Of a stretch of DNA of 64,000 bases, positions 48,710-59,155 are shown piece after piece (the first letter of the stretch is position 1; each line of letters begins with the position of its first letter). The DNA is from Marinobacter adhaerens HP15 (GTDB lineage Bacteria > Pseudomonadota > Gammaproteobacteria > Pseudomonadales > Oleiphilaceae). A program made the translations under genes and the position numbers. The DNA is taken from NCBI RefSeq assembly GCF_000166295.1, contig NC_017506.1, forward strand, positions 3,162,001 through 3,226,000. Reading direction: 5' to 3'. The notes beneath the pieces were generated by a model that saw only the letters and a list, made by a program, of their open reading frames with translations, made no database searches and was not told where the DNA came from.

Positions 48710-48733
48710 TCCTGGATCCTTGCCTCGAAGCAT

Positions 48734-48767
48734 AAAACCGGAGCATGCACGCTGCTCCGGTTTTTTT
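48734..48767 (+). terminator. Terminator of the liv operon
   Basis: AAAACCGGAGCA (48734-48745) and TGCTCCGGTTTT (48753-48764) are perfect 12-nt complements followed by further T. Confidence 0.92.
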
Positions 48768-48947
48768 GGGCTAAATCAAATACTCACCAATCTTTAAACT
48801 TGCGTTGGCTGGATTTCAACTATACTCAGATCAACGGTCAACCTGTCTCCACAAGACCAGTCAGGGCCGTTTTCGCAATGCTGCTCCACGTCAGGGGCAG
48901 CATTGTGTATTGCGACGACAGCTTTAAACCACAGGAAGGAGTGGATA

Positions 48948-49412
48948 ATGAAAAAACTGATCGCAGGTGCAATTCTTCTTGGTGCCTCTTCTATGGCCTT
49001 TGCCCAACCGGGCTGTGGCGTCGGTGCCATGATCTGGAAAGGACAATCCGGCATTGCCCCCCACGTACTCGCTGCAACCACCAACGGTACCTTTGGTAAC
49101 CAGACGTTTGGTATGACCACAGGCACCCTTGGCTGCCAGACCAACCAGTCTGTTCAGTCCATGGCCATGTACATGGACAGCAACATCGACAAGGTGGCCC
49201 GGGACATGTCCCGCGGTTCCGGTGAGAACCTGGACACCCTGGCAGTGCTTCTGGGCGTCGACGAAGCTGACCGGGACACCTTCCGCAAGGTGCTGCAGGA
49301 CAACTTTGCCACCATTTTCCCGAACTCTGACACCACCTCCGGTGAAGCCGTGGACGCCATCGTCGCGCTCCTGGAGCAAAACGAGTCACTCAGCAAATAC
49401 GTAGCAGCCTGA
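48948..49412 (+). CDS. DUF3015 exported protein
   Basis: A 154-residue exported protein. Residues 1-19 form a signal peptide ending A-F-A, then 'QPGCGVGAMIWKGQSGIAPH' and 'NGTFGNQTFGMTTGTLGC' mark DUF3015. Two cysteines in the mature part could form a disulfide. The C-terminus is helical ('LDTLAVLLGVDEADRDTFRK'). AGGAAGGAG precedes the ATG. In this and related organisms the gene is found beside a DUF4105 gene, and that arrangement is kept here, suggesting a shared envelope role of unknown nature. Confidence 0.85.
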   Translation: MKKLIAGAILLGASSMAFAQPGCGVGAMIWKGQSGIAPHVLAATTNGTFGNQTFGMTTGTLGCQTNQSVQSMAMYMDSNIDKVARDMSRGSGENLDTLAVLLGVDEADRDTFRKVLQDNFATIFPNSDTTSGEAVDAIVALLEQNESLSKYVAA

Positions 49413-49486
49413 TCCAGGCTCCTTGAAGGGACTCTCATGCGCCAGGGACGGCGCATCGTTCCATTCTCTACCCTGTTCAACCCCGG

Positions 49487-51367
49487 ATGCAGCACCAACC
49501 CATGGGCAACATGCTTCGCATTGGGCCAGCCCTGATCTGGCTTGCAGTCAGCCTGCCGACCCAGGCCAATTCGCCTGAACACGCAACCGAGCTCCATCTC
49601 GACCCTGCCTGGCTTACACTCATTCATTATCAACCCGACAGGTTTGGTAGCGGATATACCAGCCAGGCCGACGATCCGGCCTTTTTCCTGAGCGAAAATG
49701 GCAAGCACTCCCCCCGGGCAGAGCTCAAGGCCACCCTGGATGCTATCCAGAAAGACGGGGAAGGCGACGACCACGCCCTCTGCCGCTTCCCGGCACGGGC
49801 AACCTGGCTCAGTCAGCAACTTGATCTGTCGCTACCGGAGATCGAGTGTCCCGGCTTCCAGGAATGGTCGGAAACATTGAACACCGAGACGGTGACCCTG
49901 GTGTTTGCCGCCTCTTATCTCAACAGCCCGTCTTCCATGTTCGGGCACACGTTTCTGCGCCTGGACCCACCCCAGGATGACGACGAAACCAACCTGCTGC
50001 TGGCCAACACGATCTCCTATGCCGCTGATGCCGCCGCCCACGACAGTGAACTGCTGTTCGCGTACAAGGGCATTTTCGGCGGCTATCCCGGCATCACTAC
50101 GGTCCAGCCGTACTACGAGAAAATTCGGCTTTACTCCGACATCGAACATCGTGACCTGTGGGAGTACAAACTGAATCTCACCCAGGATGAAGTGGACCTG
50201 ATGATCGCCCATGCCTGGGAGATCAGGGACCGGAATTTCGATTACTACTTCTTCGACGAGAACTGTGCCTATCGCCTTTTGGCGCTGATAGACATTGCCC
50301 GCCCGGGCACGGACCTTTTGGGGGAAGTAAGCACTCACGCCATTCCGTCGGACACGGTTCGCTGGGTGGTCGACAAGGATCTGGTCAGCGAAGTCTACTA
50401 CCGGCCTTCTGCTGCCACATCGGTGGCCTACAGTCTCTCAACCCTGCCTGACGATCAACAGACCCTTGCGGCAGCGGTCGCCAACGGATATGTAGCCGCT
50501 GATGGTAGCGAAGTGAAGTCACTGCCAGCCGAGCAACGAGCACATGTTCTGGACGCCACTTACGATTATGTTCGATACAAGAGCGAGGCCGACGGTTGGC
50601 CCCGTGAAATCGCCGCACCACTCTCCCATGACCTGTTGAGAGAGCGCAGCCAGATCAGCGACGTCGCACCGCCCGAGGAACCACCAGAACCGGTAGTTCG
50701 GGATGATCAGGGCCACGACACCTTCCGCCTGAGCCTCGGAGCAGGCCAGCAGGCACACAGGGAATTCACCCAGTTGACCCTGCGCCCGGCCTACCACGAT
50801 GTGCTGGACCCGCCGGCCGGCTACCGTACCGGTGCCCAGCTGCAGTTCCTCCGACTCGACGCGCGCCTGTATACCGACAACGACGAACTTCAACTGGAAC
50901 AGCTTACCGGCGTGGAAATCCGCTCCCTGAGCCCGCGGAACGCCTTTTTCTCTCCACTGTCCTGGCAGGTAGGTTTTGGTGGCCGCCGCACGGATACTGG
51001 CAACGATCGGGTCCTGACGCCCTACCTTGAGGGCGGAGCTGGCGGCAGCTGGCGCCTTGGCAACCAGACCCAGGCCTTTGCCATCGCCACCGCCGACCTG
51101 GAGATCGACGACGACCTGCGCCGAGGCTACGATGCTGCCCCGGGCGCCGACATCGGCCTGCTCCATCAGAACAACCAGTTCAGCCTGCTCGCCGGTGCCA
51201 AAACCAAGGCCTGGATCGTCAGCAGCCAACACCGCCAGGATCAGCTTTACGCCAAAGCCAACTGGCATATCGGCCGCGAGTTCAGTCTGTTTGCCGAGTT
51301 CACCCGGGAAGACCACTACGACAGGTATCAAAGCCTATGGCACGCCGGAATCCACGCGTATTTCTGA
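49487..51367 (+). CDS. DUF4105 protein, probable envelope protein
   Basis: A 626-residue protein. An N-terminal hydrophobic stretch ending near 'LPTQANS' is a signal peptide, with the start either at 49487 or a few codons later (M-G-N-M-L-R). The middle (about residues 130-290) is the DUF4105 region, with 'SSMFGHTFLRLD', 'YAFKGIFGGYPG'-like sequence and 'NYYFFDENCAYRL'-type motif ('DYYFFDENCAYRLLAL') holding conserved His and Cys that look catalytic. The C-terminal 200 residues alternate in a beta-barrel-like manner and end 'HAGIHAYF'. That suggests a protease/transferase-like domain with an outer-membrane barrel (inference). The stop overlaps the next gene by 31 nt. Confidence 0.78.
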   Translation: MQHQPMGNMLRIGPALIWLAVSLPTQANSPEHATELHLDPAWLTLIHYQPDRFGSGYTSQADDPAFFLSENGKHSPRAELKATLDAIQKDGEGDDHALCRFPARATWLSQQLDLSLPEIECPGFQEWSETLNTETVTLVFAASYLNSPSSMFGHTFLRLDPPQDDDETNLLLANTISYAADAAAHDSELLFAYKGIFGGYPGITTVQPYYEKIRLYSDIEHRDLWEYKLNLTQDEVDLMIAHAWEIRDRNFDYYFFDENCAYRLLALIDIARPGTDLLGEVSTHAIPSDTVRWVVDKDLVSEVYYRPSAATSVAYSLSTLPDDQQTLAAAVANGYVAADGSEVKSLPAEQRAHVLDATYDYVRYKSEADGWPREIAAPLSHDLLRERSQISDVAPPEEPPEPVVRDDQGHDTFRLSLGAGQQAHREFTQLTLRPAYHDVLDPPAGYRTGAQLQFLRLDARLYTDNDELQLEQLTGVEIRSLSPRNAFFSPLSWQVGFGGRRTDTGNDRVLTPYLEGGAGGSWRLGNQTQAFAIATADLEIDDDLRRGYDAAPGADIGLLHQNNQFSLLAGAKTKAWIVSSQHRQDQLYAKANWHIGREFSLFAEFTREDHYDRYQSLWHAGIHAYF

Positions 51368-52215
51368 CCACCACCACGGCCCGGCTAAGCGGGCTTCTGG
51401 TTGCGCTTCTGCTGCTATCCGGTTGCAGCAGCGTCTTCTTCTACCCGGATCGGGTGACTTACATCACCCCGGACCGACTGAACCTCGAATACGAAGACAT
51501 CTACCTCGACACGGCCGACGGCGAAACCCTCCATGGCTGGTGGCTGCCCGCAGAAGCCCCTGAGAACAACGCCAGGGGCACAGTCTATTTCCTGCATGGC
51601 AACGCCCAGAACGTCAGCAGCCACATCCTCAACGTAGCGTGGCTGCCCGAGAAAGGCTACAACGTCTTTACCATCGACTACCGGGGCTACGGCAAATCCA
51701 CCGGTGACCCGGACATCGAAGGCGCGCTGCACGACGTGGAAACCGGCCTGCGTTGGCTGGCCCAAAAACCTGACGTGACCGACCGCCCCCTATACATCCT
51801 CGGCCAGAGCCTCGGCGGCGGTCTCGGAATCGCCCTGGCCAGTGAATGGATTCAGAGGGAGGAACAGCCCCGGCTGGACGGTGTAATCCTGGATGGTACC
51901 TTCTCCGGCTTTCGCAAGATCGCCCGGGAGAAATTAGGTGGGTTCTGGCTTACCTGGCCGTTGCAGATTCCGCTAAGCTGGACGATTCCTGATGACTACG
52001 AGGGCCTGGACCATATTCCCAGAATCAGCCCGGTGCCGGTCATGGTGATCCACAGCGTTCGGGACGGGATTATTCCCTTTCATCATGGAGAGGCGCTGTT
52101 TGAGGCAGCACAGGAGCCCAAAGAGTTCTTGCAGACGGATACGCCTCACGGGGCGACGTTTGTTATTCCCGGGTACCGGAGAGAGGTGCTTCGCTTCATG
52201 AATGCTGGGCGATAG
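51337..52215 (+). CDS. Lipoprotein alpha/beta hydrolase
   Basis: Serine hydrolase of 292 residues. A lipobox L-L-S-G-C at residues 26-30 predicts a lipid anchor. 'YFLHGNAQNVSSH' carries the oxyanion region, 'YILGQSLGGGLGIAL' the nucleophile elbow with Ser, and Asp and His of the triad are placed in 'HSVRDGIIPFHHG' and 'DTPHGATF'. The fold matches the YfhR/BEM46-type hydrolases. It overlaps the DUF4105 gene by 31 nt, so is likely co-translated. Substrate unknown. Confidence 0.86.
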   Translation: MARRNPRVFLTTTTARLSGLLVALLLLSGCSSVFFYPDRVTYITPDRLNLEYEDIYLDTADGETLHGWWLPAEAPENNARGTVYFLHGNAQNVSSHILNVAWLPEKGYNVFTIDYRGYGKSTGDPDIEGALHDVETGLRWLAQKPDVTDRPLYILGQSLGGGLGIALASEWIQREEQPRLDGVILDGTFSGFRKIAREKLGGFWLTWPLQIPLSWTIPDDYEGLDHIPRISPVPVMVIHSVRDGIIPFHHGEALFEAAQEPKEFLQTDTPHGATFVIPGYRREVLRFMNAGR

Positions 52216-52222
52216 AGTGTGG

Positions 52223-52332
52223 GCGGCTGTTGGGTTTCCCTTTTCAAAAGTGTTGAGGGCCAAGGACGGCCCGAAACAAGCGCACATGGATGTGCTCGTA
52301 GCGTCTTTTGAAAAGGGAAACCCAACAGCCGC
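52223..52332 (+). repeat. Palindromic element with 54-nt conserved core, copy 3
   Basis: Perfect 28-nt arms (52223-52250 and 52305-52332) enclose a 54-nt core (52251-52304). The core ends CTCGTAGCGT. Hairpin A is GGGCC/GGCCC with loop AAGGAC; hairpin B is GCACA/TGTGC with loop TGGA, as in copy 1. The arms begin 8 nt after the hydrolase stop and are unlike those of copies 1 and 2. It occupies the convergent gap between the hydrolase and pnp. Confidence 0.88.
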
Positions 52333-52355
52333 TTGCAACCAAGCCAAGCGCAATA

Positions 52356-52390
52356 AAAAACCCGCCAATCCAAAAGAAAGGCGGGTTTTT
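52356..52390. terminator. Bidirectional terminator after pnp
   Basis: AAAAACCCGCC (52356-52366) pairs with GGCGGGTTTTT (52380-52390). It serves pnp on the minus strand and the hydrolase on the plus strand. Confidence 0.88.
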
Positions 52391-52407
52391 ATCAAGCCCG
52401 AAAACGA

Positions 52408-54528
52408 TCAGGCAGAGAAATCGGTCGGCTGATCGCCTTCCTTGATTTCCTTCATGGACAGCTTCACACGACCACGGTTGTCCACATCCAGCACCTTCAC
52501 CAGAACTTCCTGACCTTCGCTCAGCTCGTCAGTCACGTTCTCGATGCGGCGATCAGAGATCTGGGAAATGTGCACCAGACCATCCTTGCCAGGCAGGATG
52601 TTAACGAAGGCACCGAAGTCCACAATGCGCTCTACGCGGCCCTTGTAGATGGCACCCACTTCAATCTCGGCCGTGATTTCCTTGACCCGGTTAACCGCCG
52701 CCTGGGCAGCTTCCTGGTTGTCGGCGTAGATCTTCACGTTGCCATCATCATCCAGATCGATGGAGGCGCCGGTCTCGTCACAGATCGCGCGGATAACAGA
52801 ACCGCCCTTACCGATAACGTCGCGGATTTTCTCCGGATTGATCTTGATGGTGGTGATGCTCGGCGCACGGGCAGACAGCTCGGCACGGGGCTCGGAGATC
52901 ACCTTGTTCATCTCGCCCAGGATATGCAGACGCGCAGCGTGAGCCTGCTCGAGAGCGATTTCCATGATCTCGTCGGTGATGCCGTTGATCTTGATATCCA
53001 TCTGCAGGGCGGTCACGCCCTCCTGGGTACCGGCCACCTTGAAGTCCATGTCGCCCAGGTGATCTTCGTCACCCAGGATATCAGTCAGAACCGCGAACTT
53101 GTCGCCTTCCTTGACCAGACCCATGGCAATACCGGCAACCGGTGCCTTGATGGGTACACCCGCGTCCATCAGCGCCAGACTGGAACCACAGACAGAGGCC
53201 ATGGAGCTGGAACCGTTGGACTCGGTGATCTCGGAAACCGCGCGGATGGCGTACGGGAATTCTTCGAGGGTCGGCATAACAGCCAGAACACCACGCTTGG
53301 CCAGACGACCGTGACCAACTTCGCGGCGGCCCGGGGTGCCTACACGGCCAGCTTCACCTACGGAGTACGGAGGGAAGTTGTAGTGGAACAGGAACGGATC
53401 CTTGCGCTCGCCTTCCAGTGCATCAATGATCTGCACATCACGGGACGTACCCAGAGTAGTGGTCACGATGGCCTGGGTTTCGCCACGGGTAAACAGGGCG
53501 GAACCGTGTACGCTGGGCAGAACACCGACTTCAATTTCGATCGGACGGACAGTCTTGTTGTCACGACCATCGATCCGCGGCTTGCCATCAATGACCTGCT
53601 GGCGAACCACACTCTTCTCGATCTTGCCGAAGTACTTTTTGACTTCGTCTTCGGAAGGCTGGCCTTCCTCTTCACCGGCCAGTTTCTCAACGGCAGCGGC
53701 TTTTACTTCGCCCAGACGCTCGTAGCGGGCCATTTTGTCACGGATGCCGTAGGCTTCCTCGATAGCACCGGCAAAGTCGGCCTTGATGGCATTCAGCAGC
53801 TCGGTGTTCTCGGCGGCCGGCTGCCAGTCCCAACGGGGCTTGCCGATTTCAGCAGCAAATTCCTTGATGGCGGTAACCGCTGTCTGCATTTCCTGATGAC
53901 CATAAAGCACGCCGCCCAGCATCTGGTCTTCGGTCAGGCCTTTGGCTTCGGATTCAACCATCAGAACCGCATCTTCAGTACCGGCAACGACCATATCCAG
54001 CAGGGAGGTCTGCAGTTCTTCAAACGTCGGGTTCAGGAAGTAACCGCGCTCGTTGGTGTAACCGACGCGGGACGCACCGATGGGGCCATCGAACGGAATA
54101 CCGGAGATGGACAGAGCGGCAGACGCCGCCAGCATCGCCGCAATATCCGGGTCCTGGTTCTTGCTGGAGGACATGACCGTGGTGATGACCTGAACTTCGT
54201 TCATGAAGCCGTTCGGGAACAGCGGACGAATCGGACGGTCGATCAGGCGTGAGGTCAGCGTTTCCTTTTCGGAAGGACGACCTTCGCGCTTGAAGAAGCC
54301 ACCGGGGATTTTGCCCACGGCGTATGTCTTCTCGAAGTAGTTCACGGTCAGCGGGAAGAACGGCTGGCCGGGCTTGGCTTCTTTGGCGCCAACAACGGTG
54401 CCGAGAACGGAAATATCATCCACGGTTACCAGTACGGAACCGGTTGCCTGACGGGCAATACGGCCGGTCTCCAGAGTGACGGTTTTGCCGCCAAGCTCAA
54501 ATGATTTCTTGAAAGGTTTCAGATCCAC
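52408..54528 (-). CDS. pnp: Polyribonucleotide nucleotidyltransferase (PNPase)
   Basis: A 706-residue phosphorolytic 3'-5' exoribonuclease. Two RNase PH domains are joined by a helical linker; the C-terminal RNA-binding part has a KH domain ('[20 protein letters not shown]') and an S1 domain ('[20 protein letters not shown]'). It degrades mRNA in the degradosome. The start is placed at GTG 54528, where AGGAG lies 6-7 nt upstream and the product begins like other PNPases shortly before 'KTVTLETG'; the open frame to 54627 has no such site. Length then matches E. coli (711). A long leader hairpin lies upstream, where RNase III-dependent autocontrol occurs in E. coli. Confidence 0.95.
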   Translation of the reverse strand: MDLKPFKKSFELGGKTVTLETGRIARQATGSVLVTVDDISVLGTVVGAKEAKPGQPFFPLTVNYFEKTYAVGKIPGGFFKREGRPSEKETLTSRLIDRPIRPLFPNGFMNEVQVITTVMSSSKNQDPDIAAMLAASAALSISGIPFDGPIGASRVGYTNERGYFLNPTFEELQTSLLDMVVAGTEDAVLMVESEAKGLTEDQMLGGVLYGHQEMQTAVTAIKEFAAEIGKPRWDWQPAAENTELLNAIKADFAGAIEEAYGIRDKMARYERLGEVKAAAVEKLAGEEEGQPSEDEVKKYFGKIEKSVVRQQVIDGKPRIDGRDNKTVRPIEIEVGVLPSVHGSALFTRGETQAIVTTTLGTSRDVQIIDALEGERKDPFLFHYNFPPYSVGEAGRVGTPGRREVGHGRLAKRGVLAVMPTLEEFPYAIRAVSEITESNGSSSMASVCGSSLALMDAGVPIKAPVAGIAMGLVKEGDKFAVLTDILGDEDHLGDMDFKVAGTQEGVTALQMDIKINGITDEIMEIALEQAHAARLHILGEMNKVISEPRAELSARAPSITTIKINPEKIRDVIGKGGSVIRAICDETGASIDLDDDGNVKIYADNQEAAQAAVNRVKEITAEIEVGAIYKGRVERIVDFGAFVNILPGKDGLVHISQISDRRIENVTDELSEGQEVLVKVLDVDNRGRVKLSMKEIKEGDQPTDFSA

Positions 54529-54641
54529 AAAAAACTCCTGGTCTATCTGTTCCAGATTGATTCGTTCCGGGCGCCCCTGCGCTCGAACCATAGTTCTGCA
54601 GATGATGTGCTGTGGTCTGAAGAGCAACCCGTCTGAAAGCT

Positions 54642-54719
54642 AACAGGCTGTTGCAAAACCCCGGTCTGGGAGGCGGCAGTTCCGGAGGCCGCCAGGCCCG
54701 GGCTTTTCAACAACCTGCT
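54642..54719 (-). promoter_or_regulatory. pnp leader stem-loop
   Basis: A long imperfect stem (about 23 nt arms, 4 mismatches) carrying TGTTG and AAAA tracts encloses a second stem GGCGGC/GCCGCC. It sits between the rpsO terminator and pnp, where E. coli has the RNase III-cut hairpin that mediates pnp autoregulation. It could alternatively be a generic intergenic palindrome. Confidence 0.55.
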
Positions 54720-54785
54720 ATCAATTTCGGCTTTCCATTACGACAGGGAATCCTTCGAACACACAGACAATCCAACTGCAGTGGG

Positions 54786-54827
54786 AAAAAACACAACCAG
54801 CAGTCCCCGCGAGGAGGACTGCTGGTT
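54786..54827 (-). terminator. Terminator of rpsO
   Basis: On the minus strand AACCAGCAGTCC and GGACTGCTGGTT-type arms (54816-54827 and 54795-54806) form a 12-bp stem, followed by GTG and six T. pnp beyond it must rely on readthrough or its own promoter. The 351-nt rpsO-pnp gap holds this and the pnp leader hairpin. Confidence 0.88.
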
Positions 54828-54879
54828 GACGACTGCCGCCGGACGTACCGGCACAGCCCTCAGGTCGTAAAGACCCGGA

Positions 54880-55149
54880 TTAGCGACGCAGACCCAGACG
54901 CTGGATGAGCTCCAGGTAACGATCGGCGTTCTTGCGCTTGAGGTAGTCCAGCAGCTTACGACGCTGGTTTACCATCCGGATCAGGCCGCGGCGGGAATGG
55001 TGATCCTGCTTGTTGGCCTTGAAGTGATCCTGCAGCTTGTTGATGTTCGCGCTCAGCAGTGCCACCTGAACTTCAGGGGAACCGGTATCGCCATCACCTT
55101 GCTGAAAATCCTTAACGATCTGTGCTTTCTCGTTGGCAGAAAGTGCCAT
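54880..55149 (-). CDS. rpsO: 30S ribosomal protein S15
   Basis: The 89-residue protein is S15: '[20 protein letters not shown]' and '[20 protein letters not shown]' are nearly invariant. It binds 16S rRNA and helps build the small subunit platform; in E. coli it represses its own translation. Length is the same as E. coli S15. It lies between truB and pnp in the conserved order, with its own terminator downstream. Confidence 0.98.
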   Translation of the reverse strand: MALSANEKAQIVKDFQQGDGDTGSPEVQVALLSANINKLQDHFKANKQDHHSRRGLIRMVNQRRKLLDYLKRKNADRYLELIQRLGLRR

Positions 55150-55227
55150 AACTCACCTCATTGTTTGCGATGCTTTCGAATACGGCCGAACCGCGCATCT
55201 CTACAGCCCGGCTAGACAGCGACGCGC

Positions 55228-56169
55228 CTAACGCTTTCCGCTGCTTTTCACCAGTCGGCGTGGGACCAGATTGGTCTGCTCGCCTTCCGGGAATGCTTCT
55301 GCAAGCCCGACGAAGCTTTCGTTAGCGCTCTCATTCGCATAGAGACGCACGAACCCGTCGTAAGCCTGACCCGGTATTCTAACCGGTTGTCCGTTCAAGA
55401 TCGATACCAGCGCCTGCCCCGCCAGACGGTGCTCGGGGAACATGGACAGCGCGGCATCCGGTGCCACGAGGAGACCATCAAGGCTTTCACCCCGCTCACG
55501 CATCGCCTCCAGATCACTCACAGCATGGGCATCGGCCAGGGTGAACCCGGACGCCATGGTACGGCGCAGCGCCGTCACATGGGCTCCGCAGCCCAGGGCT
55601 TCACCGATATCCTCAACCAGTGAGCGAATGTACGTACCCTTGGTGCAGCTGACCGCGATATCCAGTTCATTCTCGCGAATATCCAGGAGCGTCAGTTCGT
55701 AAATGGTCACCGGCCTTGCCGGACGTTCCACCTCGATACCTTCGCGAGCATATTCGTAAAGCGGACGCCCTTTGTGCTTGAGCGCCGAGTACATGGAGGG
55801 AACCTGTTGGATATCACCCCGGAAACCGTCAAGTAACGGCTCCAACACCTCGGCGGTGAGACCGGCCGGTACCGGTTTCTCGGCAACGACGGCGCCCTCA
55901 CTGTCACCGGTTTCGGTTCGGACTCCGAGCCGGGCGGTGGCAATGTAGGCCTTGTCGCTGTCGAGCATCATCTGGGAGAACTTGGTGGCCTCACCGAAGC
56001 AAAGCGGCAGCACGCCCGTCGCCAGGGGATCAAGAGCACCGGTGTGGCCCGCCTTGGCGGCCCCGAACAGGCGCTTCACCTGCTGCAGGATGCCGTTGGA
56101 GGTAACACCTGCCGGCTTGTCGATAACGAGGATACCGTTAACGTCACGGCCTTTGCGTCTGCGGCTCAA
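55228..56169 (-). CDS. truB: tRNA pseudouridine-55 synthase TruB
   Basis: A 313-residue pseudouridine synthase that makes the T-loop Psi55 in tRNA. '[20 protein letters not shown]' contains the catalytic Asp (D47), and '[20 protein letters not shown]' is the second TruB motif. The C-terminal region is the PUA-like part. The start overlaps the rbfA stop by 4 nt, as usual in this operon. Confidence 0.96.
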   Translation of the reverse strand: MSRRRKGRDVNGILVIDKPAGVTSNGILQQVKRLFGAAKAGHTGALDPLATGVLPLCFGEATKFSQMMLDSDKAYIATARLGVRTETGDSEGAVVAEKPVPAGLTAEVLEPLLDGFRGDIQQVPSMYSALKHKGRPLYEYAREGIEVERPARPVTIYELTLLDIRENELDIAVSCTKGTYIRSLVEDIGEALGCGAHVTALRRTMASGFTLADAHAVSDLEAMRERGESLDGLLVAPDAALSMFPEHRLAGQALVSILNGQPVRIPGQAYDGFVRLYANESANESFVGLAEAFPEGEQTNLVPRRLVKSSGKR

Positions 56170-56588
56170 GCGTTACGCTCCGGGTCATCCTGATCATCGT
56201 CGGTGCGGTCAACGGCCGGCTTGTCGCCGACCGCTTCCCGAATGAGGCTATCCATCTTGCGGCTGTATCCCTGCAGCGTATCGAAGTGGAAACGCAACTG
56301 TGGCACAACCCGCAGCTTCATTGCGCGACCTACCTGGCCCCGCAGAAAGCCCGAGGCTTTGTTGAGCACCGCAATCGATTCCCGGACCTCCGGAGACTCT
56401 TCCGTCAGTTCTTCGGTGGAAAGCAGGGAAACATAGATATCGGCGTAGCCAAGATCACGACTGACCTTGACTGCGTTGACCGTGACCATACCCACCCGCG
56501 GGTCTTTGACTTCCCGCTGGATGAGCTGGGCCAGTTCCCGTTGCATCTGATCGCCGATGCGATCAATACGACTGAACTCTCTTGGCAT
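56166..56588 (-). CDS. rbfA: Ribosome-binding factor A
   Basis: The 140-residue KH-type protein assists late maturation of the 30S subunit and 16S 5'-end processing. '[20 protein letters not shown]' and '[20 protein letters not shown]' are typical. The C-terminus has an acidic tail (D-D-D-Q-D-D). It overlaps infB by 1 nt at its start and truB by 4 nt at its end. Confidence 0.95.
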   Translation of the reverse strand: MPREFSRIDRIGDQMQRELAQLIQREVKDPRVGMVTVNAVKVSRDLGYADIYVSLLSTEELTEESPEVRESIAVLNKASGFLRGQVGRAMKLRVVPQLRFHFDTLQGYSRKMDSLIREAVGDKPAVDRTDDDQDDPERNA

Positions 56589-59137
56589 CAGGCCCCCGTG
56601 GACTCAAGCTTGCGCTCGACCCGGACGCGATCGAAGACCTCGATCTGGTCGCCGACTTTCACGTCGTAACCCTTAACACCAATACCGCATTCCATGCCGT
56701 TACGGACTTCAGGTACGTCGTCCTTGAAGCGACGCAGGGATTCCAGCTCGCCTTCAAAGATAACCACGTTGTCCCGCAGAACCCGGATCGGCTTGTTACG
56801 GTAAACCGTGCCTTCAGTAACCATGCAACCGGCCACCTGACCAAACTTCGGCGAACGGAACACATCACGCACGTCGGCGATGCCAACAATATCTTCGCGG
56901 AATTCCGGTGCGAGCATGCCAGTCAGGGCTGCTTTCACATCATCAATCAGGTTATAGATGATGCTGTAGTAGCGCAGATCCAGACCTTCCTGCTCAACCA
57001 GGCGCTTGGACGCTGTGTCGGCACGGACGTTGAAACCGAAGATAACCGCATTGGTTGCCATGGCCAGACTGACGTCGGTCTCGGCAATACCGCCAACACC
57101 GGACGACACGATCTTGACCTGGACCTCATCGTTACCCAGGTCCTGCAAGGCCTTGGTGATGGCTTCCAGCGAACCCCGAACGTCGGTCTTGAGCACAACA
57201 TTGAGGGTTTTGACCTCGTCCTTGCCCATGTTCTCGAACAGGTTCTCAAGCTTGGCGGCCTGCTGACGCTGGAGACGCTGCTCCCGCTCGCGGCTCTGAC
57301 GGAACTCGGCCAGCTCTTTGGCCTTCTTCTCGTCAGCAACGGCGAAGAACTCGTCACCGGCATCCGGTGTTCCGTTCAGACCGAGGATCTCGACCGGAAT
57401 AGACGGGCCTGCTTCCTTGACCTGCTTGCCGGCTTCATCGGTCATCGCCCGGACCTTACCGAAGTAGGAACCGGCCACAACCATGTCGCCCTGACGCAGG
57501 GTACCGTTCTGTACCAGGACAGTCGCAACGGAACCGCGGCCACGCTCAAGGCTGGATTCTACGACCACGCCCTTGGCAGGCGCATCGGTTGCCGCCTCAA
57601 GCTCGAGCACTTCTGCCTGAAGCAACAACGCCTCCAGCAGATCTTCAATGCCCTCACCGGTGTGTGCTGAAACAGGCACGAACTGAACGTCACCGCCCCA
57701 GTCTTCCGGGATGACTTCCATACCCGCCAACTCGGTCTTGACGCGATCGGGATCGGCCTCTTCCTTGTCCATCTTGTTGATGGCAACAACGATCGGCACC
57801 CCGGCGGAGCGCGCGTGCTGGACGGCTTCCTTGGTCTGTGGCATCACGCCGTCATCTGCGGCAACCACCAGGACAACGATATCCGTGCACTGGGCACCGC
57901 GGGCACGCATGGCGGTAAAGGCCGCGTGGCCCGGGGTATCCAGGAAGGACACCATGCCGTGATCCGTTTCTACGTGATAAGCACCAATGTGCTGGGTAAT
58001 ACCACCAGACTCACCGGAGGCCACCTTGGTACGACGGATGTAGTCCAGCAGGGAGGTCTTACCGTGGTCAACGTGACCCATCACGCTCACAACCGGAGCC
58101 CGCTTGGTCTTTTCGCCGCCCTCGAAGGAGAATTCGCTCAGAACCTCTTCCTCGAACGCATCGTCGCTGACTGTCTTGGCTTTATGACCCAATTCCTCGG
58201 TCACCAGAACGGCAGTTTCCTGGTCCAGTGCCTGGTTGATGGTGGCCATGACGCCCATGCCCATCAGGGTCTTGATAACATCAGCCGATTTGACTGCCAT
58301 ACGCTGGGCAAGGTCACCGACAGATATCGTTTCCGGAATCTCTACTTCTCTGACCATTGGTTTGGTCGGCCTCTCGAAAGCATGACGCTTCTCTTTGGGT
58401 TTCTTTTTCGCACGCAGCGGCTTGCGCAGCGTGGTCTCTTCCTCATCCTCGGAGATAACCAGCGGCTCTTCCACCGGACGACTGCGAGGACCACGATGGC
58501 CTGCCTGCTTCTTCTTCGGCTTGCCCTCTTCAATCTCGTCGCCGCGCTCGCGAACTTTTTCTTTCTTTTTCTTGGGCTTGCGGTCCTTGCCATCGCCCTC
58601 GGGCGGCGGCATCGGCATATCTTCCGGAGCGGGAACCGGCTCGGGCTCAGGCTCCGGCTCTTTCTTCGGCTCGGCCTTCTCTGCCTGCTCCGGCTGCTCT
58701 GCAGTCGCTGCCTCTGCGGGCTTCTCTGCTTCCGGCTGCTGGGCCTGCTCGGCCGCTACCTTTGGCGCCTCTTCCACCGGTGCCTGCTCCGGCTGCTGCT
58801 CAGCTAACGACTCTTCCGGTTTCGGCGCTTCAGCCTCAGGCTGCAATTCAGCCCGTTTGATGTAGGTACGGCGCTTGCGAACCTCAACATTGACGGTCTT
58901 TGCCTTGCCAGCCTTGAGCGTCGTAGTGGTCTTGCGCTTCAGGGTAATCTTGCGCGGTTCGGCGTCGGCCTCACCGTGAGTCTTTCTCAAATAGGCCAGC
59001 AACTGCTGCTTCTCATCGCTGGAGACAGAATCATTCTCGGAGCGGGCTTTCAGGCCAGCCTCCACAATCTGCTTCAGCAAACGATCCACGGGAGCGCCTA
59101 CATCTTCGGCCAGTTGTTTTACCGTTACTTCAGCCAT
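56588..59137 (-). CDS. infB: Translation initiation factor IF-2
   Basis: GTPase of 849 residues that brings initiator tRNA to the 30S subunit. It has an N-terminal IF2_N module ('[20 protein letters not shown]'), a long linker rich in Glu, Pro, Ala, Lys and Gln (about residues 60-250), a second IF2_N region near 270, the G domain with 'GHVDHGKTS' (about 350), 'DTPGHAAF' and 'NKMDKEE', then the C-terminal domains that bind fMet-tRNA. The low-complexity linker is normal for the family and explains odd frames on the other strand. GGAGGAGG precedes the ATG. Confidence 0.97.
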   Translation of the reverse strand: MAEVTVKQLAEDVGAPVDRLLKQIVEAGLKARSENDSVSSDEKQQLLAYLRKTHGEADAEPRKITLKRKTTTTLKAGKAKTVNVEVRKRRTYIKRAELQPEAEAPKPEESLAEQQPEQAPVEEAPKVAAEQAQQPEAEKPAEAATAEQPEQAEKAEPKKEPEPEPEPVPAPEDMPMPPPEGDGKDRKPKKKKEKVRERGDEIEEGKPKKKQAGHRGPRSRPVEEPLVISEDEEETTLRKPLRAKKKPKEKRHAFERPTKPMVREVEIPETISVGDLAQRMAVKSADVIKTLMGMGVMATINQALDQETAVLVTEELGHKAKTVSDDAFEEEVLSEFSFEGGEKTKRAPVVSVMGHVDHGKTSLLDYIRRTKVASGESGGITQHIGAYHVETDHGMVSFLDTPGHAAFTAMRARGAQCTDIVVLVVAADDGVMPQTKEAVQHARSAGVPIVVAINKMDKEEADPDRVKTELAGMEVIPEDWGGDVQFVPVSAHTGEGIEDLLEALLLQAEVLELEAATDAPAKGVVVESSLERGRGSVATVLVQNGTLRQGDMVVAGSYFGKVRAMTDEAGKQVKEAGPSIPVEILGLNGTPDAGDEFFAVADEKKAKELAEFRQSREREQRLQRQQAAKLENLFENMGKDEVKTLNVVLKTDVRGSLEAITKALQDLGNDEVQVKIVSSGVGGIAETDVSLAMATNAVIFGFNVRADTASKRLVEQEGLDLRYYSIIYNLIDDVKAALTGMLAPEFREDIVGIADVRDVFRSPKFGQVAGCMVTEGTVYRNKPIRVLRDNVVIFEGELESLRRFKDDVPEVRNGMECGIGVKGYDVKVGDQIEVFDRVRVERKLESTGA

Positions 59138-59155
59138 ACTGGTCCTCCTCCCGAA

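Noticed and set aside
52570..54252. Open frame of 560 codons antisense to pnp
   Set aside because: Shadow of pnp; composition (His, Gln and Arg rich) is that of reversed coding sequence.
58600..58860. Apparent low-complexity repeat
   Set aside because: It encodes the Glu/Pro/Ala/Gln-rich linker of IF-2, normal for the family.
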